64,000 bases of DNA from Ostreiculturibacter nitratireducens (GTDB taxonomy: Bacteria; Pseudomonadota; Alphaproteobacteria; Rhodobacterales; Rhodobacteraceae), in contig NZ_JAVQHL010000005.1 of the NCBI RefSeq assembly GCF_032670585.1, forward strand, positions 8,615-72,614, given 5' to 3'. Shown here one piece after another: positions 25,265 to 33,348 of the stretch (its first letter is position 1; each line of letters starts with the position of its first letter). A program made the translations under genes and the position numbers. The notes beneath the pieces are model-generated. The model was given only the letters and a program-made list of their open reading frames with translations. It did no database searches and was not told where the DNA came from.

Positions 25265-26533
25265 ATGACCGCAACCGCGCCGCCACCGCTTTCCGACTTG
25301 TTCCGCACCTTCGGGCGGATAGGGCTTCTGTCCTTCGGTGGACCCGCCGCGCAAATCGCGCTGATGCACCGCACACTTGTCGACGAACAGCGCTGGCTGT
25401 CGGAGCCGGAATACCTACGCGCGCTGTCCTTCTGCATGCTCCTTCCCGGCCCGGAAGCGATGCAGTTGGCGACATATGCGGGCTGGAAGTTCAGGGGCGT
25501 GCCGGGCGGCCTTGTTGCCGGCGGGCTCTTCGTCCTCCCGGGCGCGATCGTCATCCTCGCGCTGGCGGCGCTTTACGCTGCCTGGGGCGGCGTGCCGCTT
25601 GTCTCCGCGCTCTTCTTCGGGGTGAAGGCCTGCGTCACCGTCATCGTGCTCGAGGCGCTTCTGCGCGTGGCGAACCGGGCCTTGAAAACGGGCCAGCATC
25701 GCGCCTTCGCCCTGCTTGCCTTCCTCGGCCTCTTCGCCTTCAGCCTGCCCTTCCCGGCAATCATCGCCGTTGCCGCGCTCGCCGGCGCGATCCTGCACCG
25801 CGGCACGCCCGGCCCGGCCGTGCCCGCGCCGCCCATCAGCGGCAGCGTCCCCGCGCTCGGGCTTGGCCTCGCGCTTTGGGCCGCGCCCCTGGCCGCTCTC
25901 GCGTTTCTCGGGCAGGCATTCCTTCTCCAGGTCGGCCTTTTCTTCTCGAAGCTCGCAGTCGTGACCTTCGGCGGGGCCTATGCCGTCCTCGCCTACATGA
26001 CGCAGACCGTCGTGCAAGAGCACGGCTGGCTCACGACACCACAGATGATGGACGCGCTCGGGCTGGCGGAGACGACACCCGGCCCGCTGATCCTCGTCAC
26101 GGAGTTCGTCGGCTTCCTCGCAGGTTTCGGCGAGGGGGGCATGGGTACCGCAATGGCGGCCGCCCTTCTGACACTCTGGGTCACCTTCGTTCCGTGCTTT
26201 CTCTGGATCTTCGCCTTCGCGCCCTTCGTCGAATGGACAGCCTCCCGCCGCCGCCTCGGCGCGGCGCTCGCGGGGGTCACCGCTGCGGTCGTGGGCGTGA
26301 TAGGAAACCTCGCCCTGTGGTTCGCTCTCCACGTCCTCTTCACGGAGGTCGAGACCTTGCGGGCCGGGCCAGTCGCGATCCCCTTCCCCGACGCCTCGAG
26401 TTTCGACGCACGCGCCGGCCTCGTCGCGCTTCTGGCAGGGGTCCTGCTCCTCCGATTCCGGTGGTCGCTCCTGTCGGTTCTCGGCCTCTCCTCCACCCTC
26501 GGGGCTGCCCTCGTTCTTTTCGGCCCCAATTGA
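25265..26533 (+). CDS. chrA: Chromate efflux transporter, ChrA family
   Basis: A 422-residue inner-membrane protein with two homologous halves, each opening with a CHR motif: FGRIGLLSFGGPAAQIALMH then LPGPEAMQLATYAGW in the first, and FSKLAVVTFGGAYAVLAYM then AETTPGPLILVTEFVG in the second. This long-chain form exports chromate using the proton gradient. It is about 110 bp downstream of DUF1194, with an AT-rich stretch containing TTATCAACAAG (25212-25222) between them. No chrB regulator is adjacent. Confidence 0.9.
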   Translation: MTATAPPPLSDLFRTFGRIGLLSFGGPAAQIALMHRTLVDEQRWLSEPEYLRALSFCMLLPGPEAMQLATYAGWKFRGVPGGLVAGGLFVLPGAIVILALAALYAAWGGVPLVSALFFGVKACVTVIVLEALLRVANRALKTGQHRAFALLAFLGLFAFSLPFPAIIAVAALAGAILHRGTPGPAVPAPPISGSVPALGLGLALWAAPLAALAFLGQAFLLQVGLFFSKLAVVTFGGAYAVLAYMTQTVVQEHGWLTTPQMMDALGLAETTPGPLILVTEFVGFLAGFGEGGMGTAMAAALLTLWVTFVPCFLWIFAFAPFVEWTASRRRLGAALAGVTAAVVGVIGNLALWFALHVLFTEVETLRAGPVAIPFPDASSFDARAGLVALLAGVLLLRFRWSLLSVLGLSSTLGAALVLFGPN

Positions 26534-26619
26534 AATATCTGGATTCTTTCCCGCGACCTTCCCCTTTCAATCGTCCCTGAATTCCCTATGCTGAAACCAT
26601 TAGCGGCAGGACAACTTCG

Positions 26620-27066
26620 ATGACGCGCACGATCGACTACGGCAACCTGATGCACCGCGCCATGCGGGGCCTGATCCAGGAAGTCCTACAGGGAGTCGCC
26701 GACAATGGCCTCCCCGGTGCGCATCATTTCTTCGTCACCTTCGACACGCGTCATCCGGGCGTGAAACTCGCCGAATGGCTGAGCGAGCGCTACCCGGAGG
26801 AGATGACCATCGTCATCCAGCACTGGTTCGAGAATCTGGCCGTCGATGACGACGGATTCGCCGTGACGCTGAACTTCGGCGACACGCCGGAGCCGATGTA
26901 TATTCCCTTCGACGCGATCCGCACTTTCGTCGATCCCTCGGTCGAATTCGGCCTGCGTTTCGAGACGCACGAATCCTCCGAGGACGACGAAGATGAAGAG
27001 GAGCCGCAGCCCGAAGAGGAACGTCACGACGCCGAGGTCGTGCGGCTGGACAGCTGGCGGAAATAG
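26620..27066 (+). CDS. sspB: SspB family ClpXP adaptor
   Basis: A 148-residue protein of the alphaproteobacterial SspB (stringent starvation protein B-like) family. Residues 1 to about 115 form the tag-binding domain (IDYGNLMHRAMRGLIQEVL, HHFFVTFDT, LNFGDTPEPMYIPFDAI). An acidic linker follows (SSEDDEDEEEPQPEEE) and then a short C-terminal tail VVRLDSWRK, the usual ClpX-docking end. It captures ssrA-tagged proteins and hands them to ClpXP. ssrA lies 3 kb upstream in the same window, and fumC starts 102 bp downstream. Confidence 0.9.
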   Translation: MTRTIDYGNLMHRAMRGLIQEVLQGVADNGLPGAHHFFVTFDTRHPGVKLAEWLSERYPEEMTIVIQHWFENLAVDDDGFAVTLNFGDTPEPMYIPFDAIRTFVDPSVEFGLRFETHESSEDDEDEEEPQPEEERHDAEVVRLDSWRK

Positions 27067-27168
27067 CGACGAAAAAACGCCGACAAGTCTCGGTATGCGA
27101 CGGTATGCCGATTGCCAAGAGCCTCCCCCGGCCCTAATAAGGCGCCGAACCATCCGGAGGCTTGCCCG

Positions 27169-28563
27169 ATGACGAAAACCCGCACCGAAACCGACAGCTT
27201 TGGCCCGCTGGAGGTCCCCGCCGACAAGTACTGGGGGGCACAGACCCAGCGCTCGATCCAGAACTTCCCGATCGGCTGGGAGAAGCAGCCCGTCGCCATC
27301 ATCCGCGCGCTCGGCGTCATCAAGAAGGCCTGCGCTCTCGTGAACATCGATCAGGGCGACATCGACCCGAAGGTCGGCGAGGCCATTGCCGCGGCCGCGC
27401 AGGAGGTCATCGACGGCAAGTTCGACGACAACTTCCCGCTCGTCGTCTGGCAGACGGGTTCCGGCACCCAGTCCAACATGAACGCGAACGAAGTCATCTC
27501 GAACCGCGCGATCGAGATGCTGGGGGGCGAAATGGGCTCCAAGAAGCCCGTCCACCCCAACGACCACGTCAACATGGGGCAATCCTCGAACGACACGTTC
27601 CCCACGGCGATGCACGTGGCGATCGGCATGGTGGCGCGCGACGTGCTCATTCCGGGGCTGAAGAAGCTTCACAAGGCGCTTGTCGCCAAGTCGGAGGAAT
27701 TCAGGGACATCATCAAGATCGGCCGCACGCATACGCAGGACGCGACGCCGCTGACGCTCGGCCAGGAGTTCGGCGGCTACGCCCACCAGGTCGCCATGGG
27801 CATCAAGCGGGTCGAGATGTGCCTGCCGCAGATCTACGAACTCGCTCAGGGCGGCACCGCCGTCGGGACGGGGCTGAACACGAAGAAGGGCTGGGACAGC
27901 CGCGTGGCCGCGCGCATCGCCGAGATCACGGACCTGCCCTTCGTCACCGCGCCCAACAAGTTCGAGGCGCTCGCCGCCCATGACGCGATGGTTATGTTCT
28001 CGGGCGCGCTGAAGACGGTCGCCGCCTCGCTCTTCAAGATCGCGAACGACATGCGGCTTCTGGGTTCCGGCCCGCGGTCGGGCCTTGGCGAGCTGATCCT
28101 GCCGGAGAACGAGCCGGGATCGTCGATCATGCCGGGCAAAGTGAACCCGACGCAGGCCGAGGCGCTGACGATGGTCTGCGCCCACGTGATGGGCAACGAC
28201 GCCGCCGTCGGCTTCGCCGGGTCGCAGGGGCATTTCGAGCTTAACGTCTACAACCCGATGATGTCCTACAACGTGATCCAGTCGATGCAGCTCCTGGGCG
28301 ACGCGGCGGGTTCGTTCACGGACAACATGGTCGTGGGCACGCAGGCCAACGTCACGCGCATCGAGAAGCTGATGAAGGAAAGCCTGATGCTGGTGACGGC
28401 GCTCGCGCCGAAGATCGGCTATGACAACGCCACCAAGGTCGCCAAGACCGCGCACAAGAACGGCACCACGCTGAAGGAAGAGGCGATCGCGCTTGGTTTC
28501 GTCGACGAAGAGACCTTCGACCAGATCGTGCGGCCCGAAATGATGATCGGTCCGAAGGACTGA
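27169..28563 (+). CDS. fumC: Fumarate hydratase, class II
   Basis: A 464-residue homotetrameric TCA-cycle enzyme interconverting fumarate and malate. Visible motifs are TGSGTQSNMNANEV, HVNMGQSSNDTFPT, GRTHTQDATPLTLGQE (catalytic histidine) and the superfamily signature GSSIMPGKVNP (catalytic serine). Length is normal. ATG 27169 is chosen for the CCGGAGG site 8 bases upstream. Two short genes, DUF4169 and a ribbon-helix-helix protein, follow closely and are probably co-transcribed. Confidence 0.95.
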   Translation: MTKTRTETDSFGPLEVPADKYWGAQTQRSIQNFPIGWEKQPVAIIRALGVIKKACALVNIDQGDIDPKVGEAIAAAAQEVIDGKFDDNFPLVVWQTGSGTQSNMNANEVISNRAIEMLGGEMGSKKPVHPNDHVNMGQSSNDTFPTAMHVAIGMVARDVLIPGLKKLHKALVAKSEEFRDIIKIGRTHTQDATPLTLGQEFGGYAHQVAMGIKRVEMCLPQIYELAQGGTAVGTGLNTKKGWDSRVAARIAEITDLPFVTAPNKFEALAAHDAMVMFSGALKTVAASLFKIANDMRLLGSGPRSGLGELILPENEPGSSIMPGKVNPTQAEALTMVCAHVMGNDAAVGFAGSQGHFELNVYNPMMSYNVIQSMQLLGDAAGSFTDNMVVGTQANVTRIEKLMKESLMLVTALAPKIGYDNATKVAKTAHKNGTTLKEEAIALGFVDEETFDQIVRPEMMIGPKD

Positions 28564-28572
28564 TCGGGCGCG

Positions 28573-28770
28573 ATGGCCGAGATCGTCAACCTGCGCGCGG
28601 CCCGGAAGGCGAAGGATCGCCTGAAGAAACGCGCGCAGGGATCTGAGAACGCAGTGAAATTCGGCCGAACGAAGGCCGAGCGGGAACTTGAGAAAGCGCG
28701 GGCGGACAAAGCCCGCGCCCTGCTCGACGGCCACGAGCGCGAGGCCCCGGAGGCTTGCGGCGATGACTGA
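28573..28770 (+). CDS. DUF4169 family small protein
   Basis: A 65-residue, strongly basic and charged helical protein opening MAEIVNLRAARKAKDR and containing NAVKFGRTKAERE, the DUF4169 pattern. It starts 9 bp after the fumC stop. In related genomes, from memory, it often sits between fumC and a ribbon-helix-helix gene, as here. Function unknown. Confidence 0.75.
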   Translation: MAEIVNLRAARKAKDRLKKRAQGSENAVKFGRTKAERELEKARADKARALLDGHEREAPEACGDD

Positions 28771-28881
28771 CTCCGGCGGTCGGCTCCAGGCAATGACGAC
28801 GCTACTGCCCCTTGGCTCGTGGCTTGCCGCCCCGGACGCCTGCTCCTATCCTGCCCGTGCCCTCGTCCCGCCGGATCACCG

Positions 28882-29121
28882 ATGACCCGCCCGATCAAAC
28901 GCTCCCTCACCCTGCAAGGCCATCGCACCTCGGTCTCGCTCGAAGACGAGTTCTGGCGCGCCTTCCGTGACATCGCCGAGGCACGCGACCTTCCGCTGAA
29001 CGCGCTCGCGGCCGAGATCGACGCGACGCGCGATCCCGAAACGGGGCTTGCCACGGCGATCCGGCTCTATGTCCTGCGCCATTACCGCGAACTTGCGCGG
29101 GGGTCATCCGCCCGTCCCTGA
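28882..29121 (+). CDS. Ribbon-helix-helix domain-containing protein
   Basis: A 79-residue protein. The short strand KRSLTLQGHRTSVSLEDEFW followed by two helices (FRDIAEARDLPLNALAAEID) matches the ribbon-helix-helix fold of small DNA-binding proteins. It ends with AIRLYVLRHYRELA. ATG 28882 is the natural start of the fold. The gap of 111 bp after DUF4169 shows no gene. No toxin partner is adjacent, so an antitoxin role is not supported; it may regulate its own operon. Confidence 0.72.
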   Translation: MTRPIKRSLTLQGHRTSVSLEDEFWRAFRDIAEARDLPLNALAAEIDATRDPETGLATAIRLYVLRHYRELARGSSARP

Positions 29122-29129
29122 GAGGGCTT

Positions 29130-30020
29130 TCAGACCGGATGGGCGGACAGGAAGGCCAGCAGCCGTTCCGCCACGTCTCCTGGACGCTCGTCCACGAAGA
29201 AATGCCCGCCCGGCATCGCCTCGGCCCTCATCATCTCGCACTTCTCTGCCCATGTTCCCGGCACGTCATAGAGCCGCCCCATCGCTCCGTCCCGGCCATA
29301 AAGCACCAGCGTCGGCGCGGTGATCCGTCTGCCGAGGTCCGCCCCGTCGTCGGACAGGTCCGCCGTCAGCGCCGCCCGGTAGTCGTTGCACATGCCCGCG
29401 ATCGTGTCCGGGTCGCGCCAGGCGCTGCGGTAAGCCTCCAGCTGCTCGGCGTCGAAATCCTCGATCCGCGCCGCGCCCCAGCCAAGAAGGCAGGTTTCGA
29501 AGAAATAGTCAGGGTTTGCCCCGATAAGACGTTCCGGAAAAGGCGCGGGCTGCGCGAGGAACGTCCAGTGCCAATAGGCCGTGGCCACCTCGCGTCTCAG
29601 CGCCGTCAAGATCGTGTGCGTCGGAACGATGTCCATGACCGTAGCGGTCGCCACGCGCTCCGGCTGATCCAGCGCCATCCGGTGCGCGACCCGCCCACCC
29701 CGGTCGTGACCCACCAGGTGAAAGCGTTCGTGCCCGAGCTCGGACATGAGGCGCCCCATGTCGCGCCCCATGGTCCTGAACGAATGGCTCGCATGGTCCT
29801 CGCTCAGGGGAGGCTTCGACGAGGCCCCGTATCCCCTCAGATCGGCGGCGATCACCCGGTAGCCCTTCGCCGCCAGCACCGGCGCGACGCGGGCCCAGAG
29901 AGCGTGCGTCTGCGGGAAACCGTGCAGCAACAGCACCGGCTCCCCCTCGCCGCCAGCGACCCAGGCGATCTCCAGACCGCCTTCGACCTCCGTACGCCCG
30001 ACCGCGAAACCCTCGAACAT
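29130..30020 (-). CDS. Alpha/beta hydrolase, fluoroacetate/haloacetate dehalogenase-like
   Basis: A 296-residue alpha/beta hydrolase. The oxyanion region is HGFPQTH (residues 33-39), the nucleophile elbow is GHDRGGR with Asp106 instead of Ser, the acid is probably Asp130 (MDIVPT) and the base His273 (GGHFF). The pattern D106-R107-x-x-R110 plus H151-W152 in AYWHWTFLAQP reproduces the halide- and carboxylate-binding set of fluoroacetate dehalogenase, so it may hydrolyse 2-haloacids to 2-hydroxyacids. An epoxide hydrolase is less likely. ATG 30020 begins the family-like MFEGF; the frame extends upstream without support. It ends 9 bp from the convergent ribbon-helix-helix gene. Confidence 0.8.
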   Translation of the reverse strand: MFEGFAVGRTEVEGGLEIAWVAGGEGEPVLLLHGFPQTHALWARVAPVLAAKGYRVIAADLRGYGASSKPPLSEDHASHSFRTMGRDMGRLMSELGHERFHLVGHDRGGRVAHRMALDQPERVATATVMDIVPTHTILTALRREVATAYWHWTFLAQPAPFPERLIGANPDYFFETCLLGWGAARIEDFDAEQLEAYRSAWRDPDTIAGMCNDYRAALTADLSDDGADLGRRITAPTLVLYGRDGAMGRLYDVPGTWAEKCEMMRAEAMPGGHFFVDERPGDVAERLLAFLSAHPV

Positions 30021-30160
30021 GCTCTCTCCCCCGCCCGAAAATGCCGACGCCACACAAGTTGGACATAACGACCCGGAGCGGTATAGTGCCCCGGACGCAG
30101 TCGCGGAAAAAGCCTGTAACCGCAGTCGGCAGATGTACAGGGTGTAGAGTGGAAGAGGAA

Positions 30161-31396
30161 ATGCCACCGGACACGCAGGCGGACGGTCCGACCGGCGCCA
30201 GGCCGCGGACAGGCGATCTCTCTTCGGGCCATCAATTGGAAACGGAAGCGACGGCCAGACCCTACCACGGGGTGCGGACCTGGCACTGGGGCGAGCACAC
30301 GCGCTACAACCCTACCCTCGCCCGCATGCTTGACGCGGCAGCGGTGGAGAAGTTCGTGCTGCAGGGCTGGGCGCCGCCCGAGCCGCCGATCCGGCGGGAC
30401 ACGCGCATCATGGCGATCGGCTCGGCGTTTTCCTGCGATGTCGCTGCCGCGCTGTCGCAGCGAGGATACCGGGTCCTGAACGCAGAGGCGCCGAAGGCCT
30501 ATGTGACGGCCCGCGGCGAGGACTTGCTGACATCCTTCGCGATCCGGCAGCAACTCGAATGGGCCTGGGAAAACCGGACGTTCGAGACCGGGCTCTGGCA
30601 CGGCCAGCAGGTCGAGACCTGCACTTACCTGCCCGAAACACAGGCCGAGACGAAGCGTGTCCTCGACCGGACCGAATTCTTCATACTGACCTTCGCGCAT
30701 TCCGAGGTGTGGTACGACGAGCCCACCGGTGACGTCTTCTGGCGCACGATCCCGAAGGACGTCTTCGATCCCGCACGCCACAGGTTCCGCGTGTCGACCA
30801 TTGAGGAAAACCGCGACAACCTCCGCGCCATATACCGGCTGATCCGAAAGCACCGGCCAGCGGCGCGAATCCTCTTCTCCCTCTCGCCGGTTCCGATGAT
30901 CGCCACGTTTCGCGACAATTCATGCCTCTCCTCGAACTCCGTCTCGAAGGCCATCCTGCGCGCGGCGATCGACGAGGTCGTGCGTGAATTCGCGGCCGAG
31001 GGCTCGCTTGGCTACTGGCCGGCCTACGAACTCTTGACGGACGTCTTCCGGCAGCCCTTCCGACCCGACCGCCGCCATCCCCGGGACCGGGTGAGCGACT
31101 ACGTCACGACGCTCTTTGAACATGTGTGGTGCGCCGAGCCCCACGCGGCACCGTCGTCGCTGACTTTGGCCTGGGCCTCGGCCTGCGCAGAGGCCGAACT
31201 CCTTCCACCCCCGATGGCCCGCTTCATTCTCGGGCAACGCCAGCGTCGTCTGCGCGTGCTGATCAGGAACAACGATCCCCTCCACGGCGACGAGCAGACT
31301 GACAAGGCGCTGCGCAAGCTCGGCGCCGACGTACTCGCCGCCTGGGCCTCGGACGCGACGCGGGCCGATGCCGCCGGAGATTCAGGCGACGAATGA
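30161..31396 (+). CDS. GSCFA domain-containing protein
   Basis: A 411-residue protein. The segment IMAIGSAFSCDVAAAL corresponds to the GSCFA motif (here G-S-A-F-S), near residue 90. Later landmarks are FFILTFAHSEVWYDEP and ARILFSLSPVPMIATF, also typical. The family is SGNH-hydrolase-like and of unknown substrate, often in polysaccharide contexts, but no such genes are nearby. ATG 30161 has GGAAGAGGAA immediately upstream; the frame is open further up without a better start. Divergent from the dehalogenase-like gene. Confidence 0.72.
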   Translation: MPPDTQADGPTGARPRTGDLSSGHQLETEATARPYHGVRTWHWGEHTRYNPTLARMLDAAAVEKFVLQGWAPPEPPIRRDTRIMAIGSAFSCDVAAALSQRGYRVLNAEAPKAYVTARGEDLLTSFAIRQQLEWAWENRTFETGLWHGQQVETCTYLPETQAETKRVLDRTEFFILTFAHSEVWYDEPTGDVFWRTIPKDVFDPARHRFRVSTIEENRDNLRAIYRLIRKHRPAARILFSLSPVPMIATFRDNSCLSSNSVSKAILRAAIDEVVREFAAEGSLGYWPAYELLTDVFRQPFRPDRRHPRDRVSDYVTTLFEHVWCAEPHAAPSSLTLAWASACAEAELLPPPMARFILGQRQRRLRVLIRNNDPLHGDEQTDKALRKLGADVLAAWASDATRADAAGDSGDE

Positions 31397-31502
31397 CGCG
31401 CCCTTAACTTCGGGGCGCTGAACGGCGGTCAGGGTGGGCGCGGCACGAAGTCGGGCCGGGCGCACCCAGCCGGCAAATCCGCGCATCAGGCCGGAATGCC
31501 CG

Positions 31503-31760
31503 TCACTCGAGACCGAGGATCCTCTTCGCCTCGTGCAGCGCGTCGACCGAAGCCTGGTGATTACCCGCTGCATGCAACTCCTCGCCCTCGGCGCGAAGCT
31601 CCCGAACGCGGGCGAGATCCGCCTCGGACAGGCTCGCGCCGGAGGCAAGTGCCGCATCGATATCGGCCATGTCGGCCGGACACTGGAACGCAGCGGCGGG
31701 AAAGGCGAAGGCAGTGAACGCAAGGGCGGCGGCGACCGCTAAGGTTCTCCTGACAGTCAT
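31503..31760 (-). CDS. Small secreted protein of unknown function
   Basis: An 85-residue product with a clear signal peptide (LAVAAALAFTAFAFPAAAF, residues about 7-25). The mature part is about 60 residues, acidic, helical, with one cysteine (QCPADMADIDAAL) and a helix-turn-helix hairpin look (LARVRELRAEGEELHAAGNHQASVD is its core, given in part). No family recognised. It is preceded on the minus strand by tRNA-Val about 170 bp upstream. Confidence 0.6.
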   Translation of the reverse strand: MTVRRTLAVAAALAFTAFAFPAAAFQCPADMADIDAALASGASLSEADLARVRELRAEGEELHAAGNHQASVDALHEAKRILGLE

Positions 31761-31931
31761 GGCAATCCTCCCATTCTTGACCGGGGGCGCCGGATCGGGG
31801 CTTGCCCCCGTGTTTCACGGATAGCAGGGTTCCGAGCGGACGCCAAAACAAGAAATCGAGACCGGAGGGTCGCAAGAACCCGCGCCGCGCGCTTCAGCCC
31901 GGCGCTGCAACCGTCTGATTTATTGGAACTA

Positions 31932-32007
31932 TGGTGGGTGATGAGAGACTCGAACTCCCGACATCCTCGGTGTAAACGAGGCGCTCTACCAACTGAGCTA
32001 ATCACCC
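31932..32007 (-). tRNA. tRNA-Val (TAC)
   Basis: Minus strand from 32007: GGGTGATTAGCTCAGTTGG, anticodon arm CCTCG-TTTACAC-CGAGG with anticodon TAC, T loop TTCGAGT, and acceptor ATCACCC-A-CCA. 76 nt with encoded CCA. Confidence 0.95.
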
Positions 32008-32071
32008 GATCCGCCTCGCCTTTTATCCCCGGGGCCAAGGCCGGCGCAAGCCCCTAACGGCGACCTCTTTC

Positions 32072-32653
32072 TCAGGGCTCGATGACGTTCTGGATGCCGT
32101 CTCGAAGGTGGTAGACCACGCCTTGTTCGGCCGGGACGGCGCGGAACTCCGACAGTGGCCATCGCAGCGCGACGCAGCGCAGGATGCGGGAGGTCACGCC
32201 GTGGCTGAAGATCACCGAGGGCCCCTCGAGTTCCGCGAGGAACTCGGCCACACGCGCGGCGACTGAGGCCCCCCCCTCGCCGCCCGGCGCGTTGTCGTAG
32301 ACCCTGACCGGATCCACCACGTCGAGCGTGCCGGGCCAGCGGGCCGCGATCTCCGCCCTTGTGAGGCCCTCCCAGGCGCCCAGGGATATCTCCCTCAGCC
32401 GGGCGTCGACCCGTGGCGTCACTCCCCTGCCCGAAAGCGCGATCCGCGCGGTTTCGAAGACCCGGCGCTGCGGACTGGCGTAGACCGTCAGTCCCAGCGC
32501 GCCGGCTTCCGCGAGCAGGCGCCCCTGCGTCTCGGCCTGTTCCCGCCCCAGATCCGTCAGGGGGCTGTCCAGGGCGCCCTGCATGCGCCCTTCGCGATTC
32601 CAGACGGTCTCGCCGTGGCGAAGCACGTAGATTTCAGGAAAGTCTTGCCGCAC
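32072..32653 (-). CDS. Histidine phosphatase family protein (phosphoglycerate-mutase-like)
   Basis: A 193-residue phosphatase of the histidine acid superfamily. The phosphohistidine motif is LRHGETVWN near residue 10; partner residues lie in SPQRRVFETA, LREISLGAWEG and the second histidine in IFSHGVTSRI. Substrate could be a phosphosugar or small phosphate ester. I chose GTG 32653 because GGAGGCGGAC precedes it and it starts right before PEIYVLRHGE; the open frame upstream overlaps the tRNA-Val gene and its terminator, so it cannot be coding. Flanked by two tRNA-Val genes on the same strand. Confidence 0.82.
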   Translation of the reverse strand: MRQDFPEIYVLRHGETVWNREGRMQGALDSPLTDLGREQAETQGRLLAEAGALGLTVYASPQRRVFETARIALSGRGVTPRVDARLREISLGAWEGLTRAEIAARWPGTLDVVDPVRVYDNAPGGEGGASVAARVAEFLAELEGPSVIFSHGVTSRILRCVALRWPLSEFRAVPAEQGVVYHLRDGIQNVIEP

Positions 32654-32669
32654 GTCCGCCTCCAACGAA

Positions 32670-32695
32670 AAGGCGCGCCGCTGGGGGCGCGCCTT
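32670..32695 (-). terminator. Intrinsic terminator of tRNA-Val (CAC)
   Basis: Perfect 10-bp stem AAGGCGCGCC / GGCGCGCCTT with loop of 6, followed on the minus strand by TTCG (run CCTTTT). It lies just after the tRNA and 17 bp before the GTG start of the phosphatase gene. Confidence 0.75.
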
Positions 32696-32703
32696 GAATT
32701 GGA

Positions 32704-32778
32704 TGGTGGGTGATAACGGATTTGAACCGCTGACATCTTCGATGTGAACGAAGCGCTCTACCGCTGAGCTAATCACCC
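32704..32778 (-). tRNA. tRNA-Val (CAC)
   Basis: Minus strand from 32778: GGGTGATTAGCTCAGCGG, anticodon arm CTTCG-TTCACAT-CGAAG with anticodon CAC, T arm AGCGG-TTCAAAT-CCGTT, acceptor ATCACCC-A-CCA. 75 nt. Same acceptor stem as the tRNA-Val(TAC) 0.7 kb away. Confidence 0.93.
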
Positions 32779-32799
32779 ATTCGCGGGGGCTAATTAGCC

Positions 32800-33171
32800 T
32801 CACTCGTCCGCTTCTGCAAGAGCCTCTTTCCCGCTCTTTTCCTGGGAGTTCGTCGCGGCACCGCGGCGCAGCTTCACGAGCAGGGTCTCGCCCTCGTGTT
32901 TCTGCCGGTTGACCTTCGCCTTTCCGAAGGGTGGCAGGACCAGGGTTTCGCCGGCCGCCAGCGCATCGCCGAGAAGCTTCAGCGTCGCGTCCACGACCGC
33001 CTTCGCGTCCTTCTTCTTCGCCCCCGTTTCAGCGATGACCCGGTCGAGGAATTCCTTCTTGCGAAGGGCCTTCGCGGCCCCATCCGAGGTTTCCGCCGTC
33101 GCCGTCGTCACGTTGATGACGTTCGAGGCCGCAGGGCTTTTCACCCTCACTAACTTCTTGTCTTCGCTCAC
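32800..33171 (-). CDS. HU family DNA-binding protein
   Basis: A 123-residue histone-like protein. The helix-rich half LRKKEFLDRVIAETG and AVVDATLKLLGDALAAG is followed by LVLPPFGKAKVNRQK, which matches the HU/IHF dimerisation fold and start of the DNA-binding arm. It differs from ordinary HU by a ~40-residue N-terminal extension and a tail rich in Lys/Glu/Ala. I use GTG 33171 (VSEDKKL), preceded by GAGCAGGAAC; an ATG at 33297 would give 42 more residues of improbable sequence. It lies between lon and tRNA-Val on the minus strand. Confidence 0.78.
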   Translation of the reverse strand: MSEDKKLVRVKSPAASNVINVTTATAETSDGAAKALRKKEFLDRVIAETGAKKKDAKAVVDATLKLLGDALAAGETLVLPPFGKAKVNRQKHEGETLLVKLRRGAATNSQEKSGKEALAEADE

Positions 33172-33302
33172 GTTCCTGCTCGCTCTTGAGATGCTGCGTC
33201 CGCGCGGGATGCTAGATGGGCCGAGCGGCAAACGCCATATGGTTTCGCGCGGGAACGCGTTGCAGGCCAACGTTGCGCCGGATTGACTGAGCAGCAAAGG
33301 AA

Positions 33303-33326
33303 AGGCGCGCCCCGAGGGGCGCGCCT
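33303..33326 (-). terminator. Probable terminator of lon
   Basis: Inverted repeat AGGCGCGCCCC / GGGGCGCGCCT 22 bp after the lon stop, followed on the minus strand by TTCCTTT. It uses the same GGCGCGCC stem as the tRNA-Val terminator at 32670. Confidence 0.65.
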
Positions 33327-33348
33327 GATCTGTTCCGACCGGGAGGGA

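Noticed and set aside
28573..29121. Toxin-antitoxin pair downstream of fumC
   Set aside because: The ribbon-helix-helix gene has no toxin-like neighbour; DUF4169 shows no toxin features, and the genes do not overlap.
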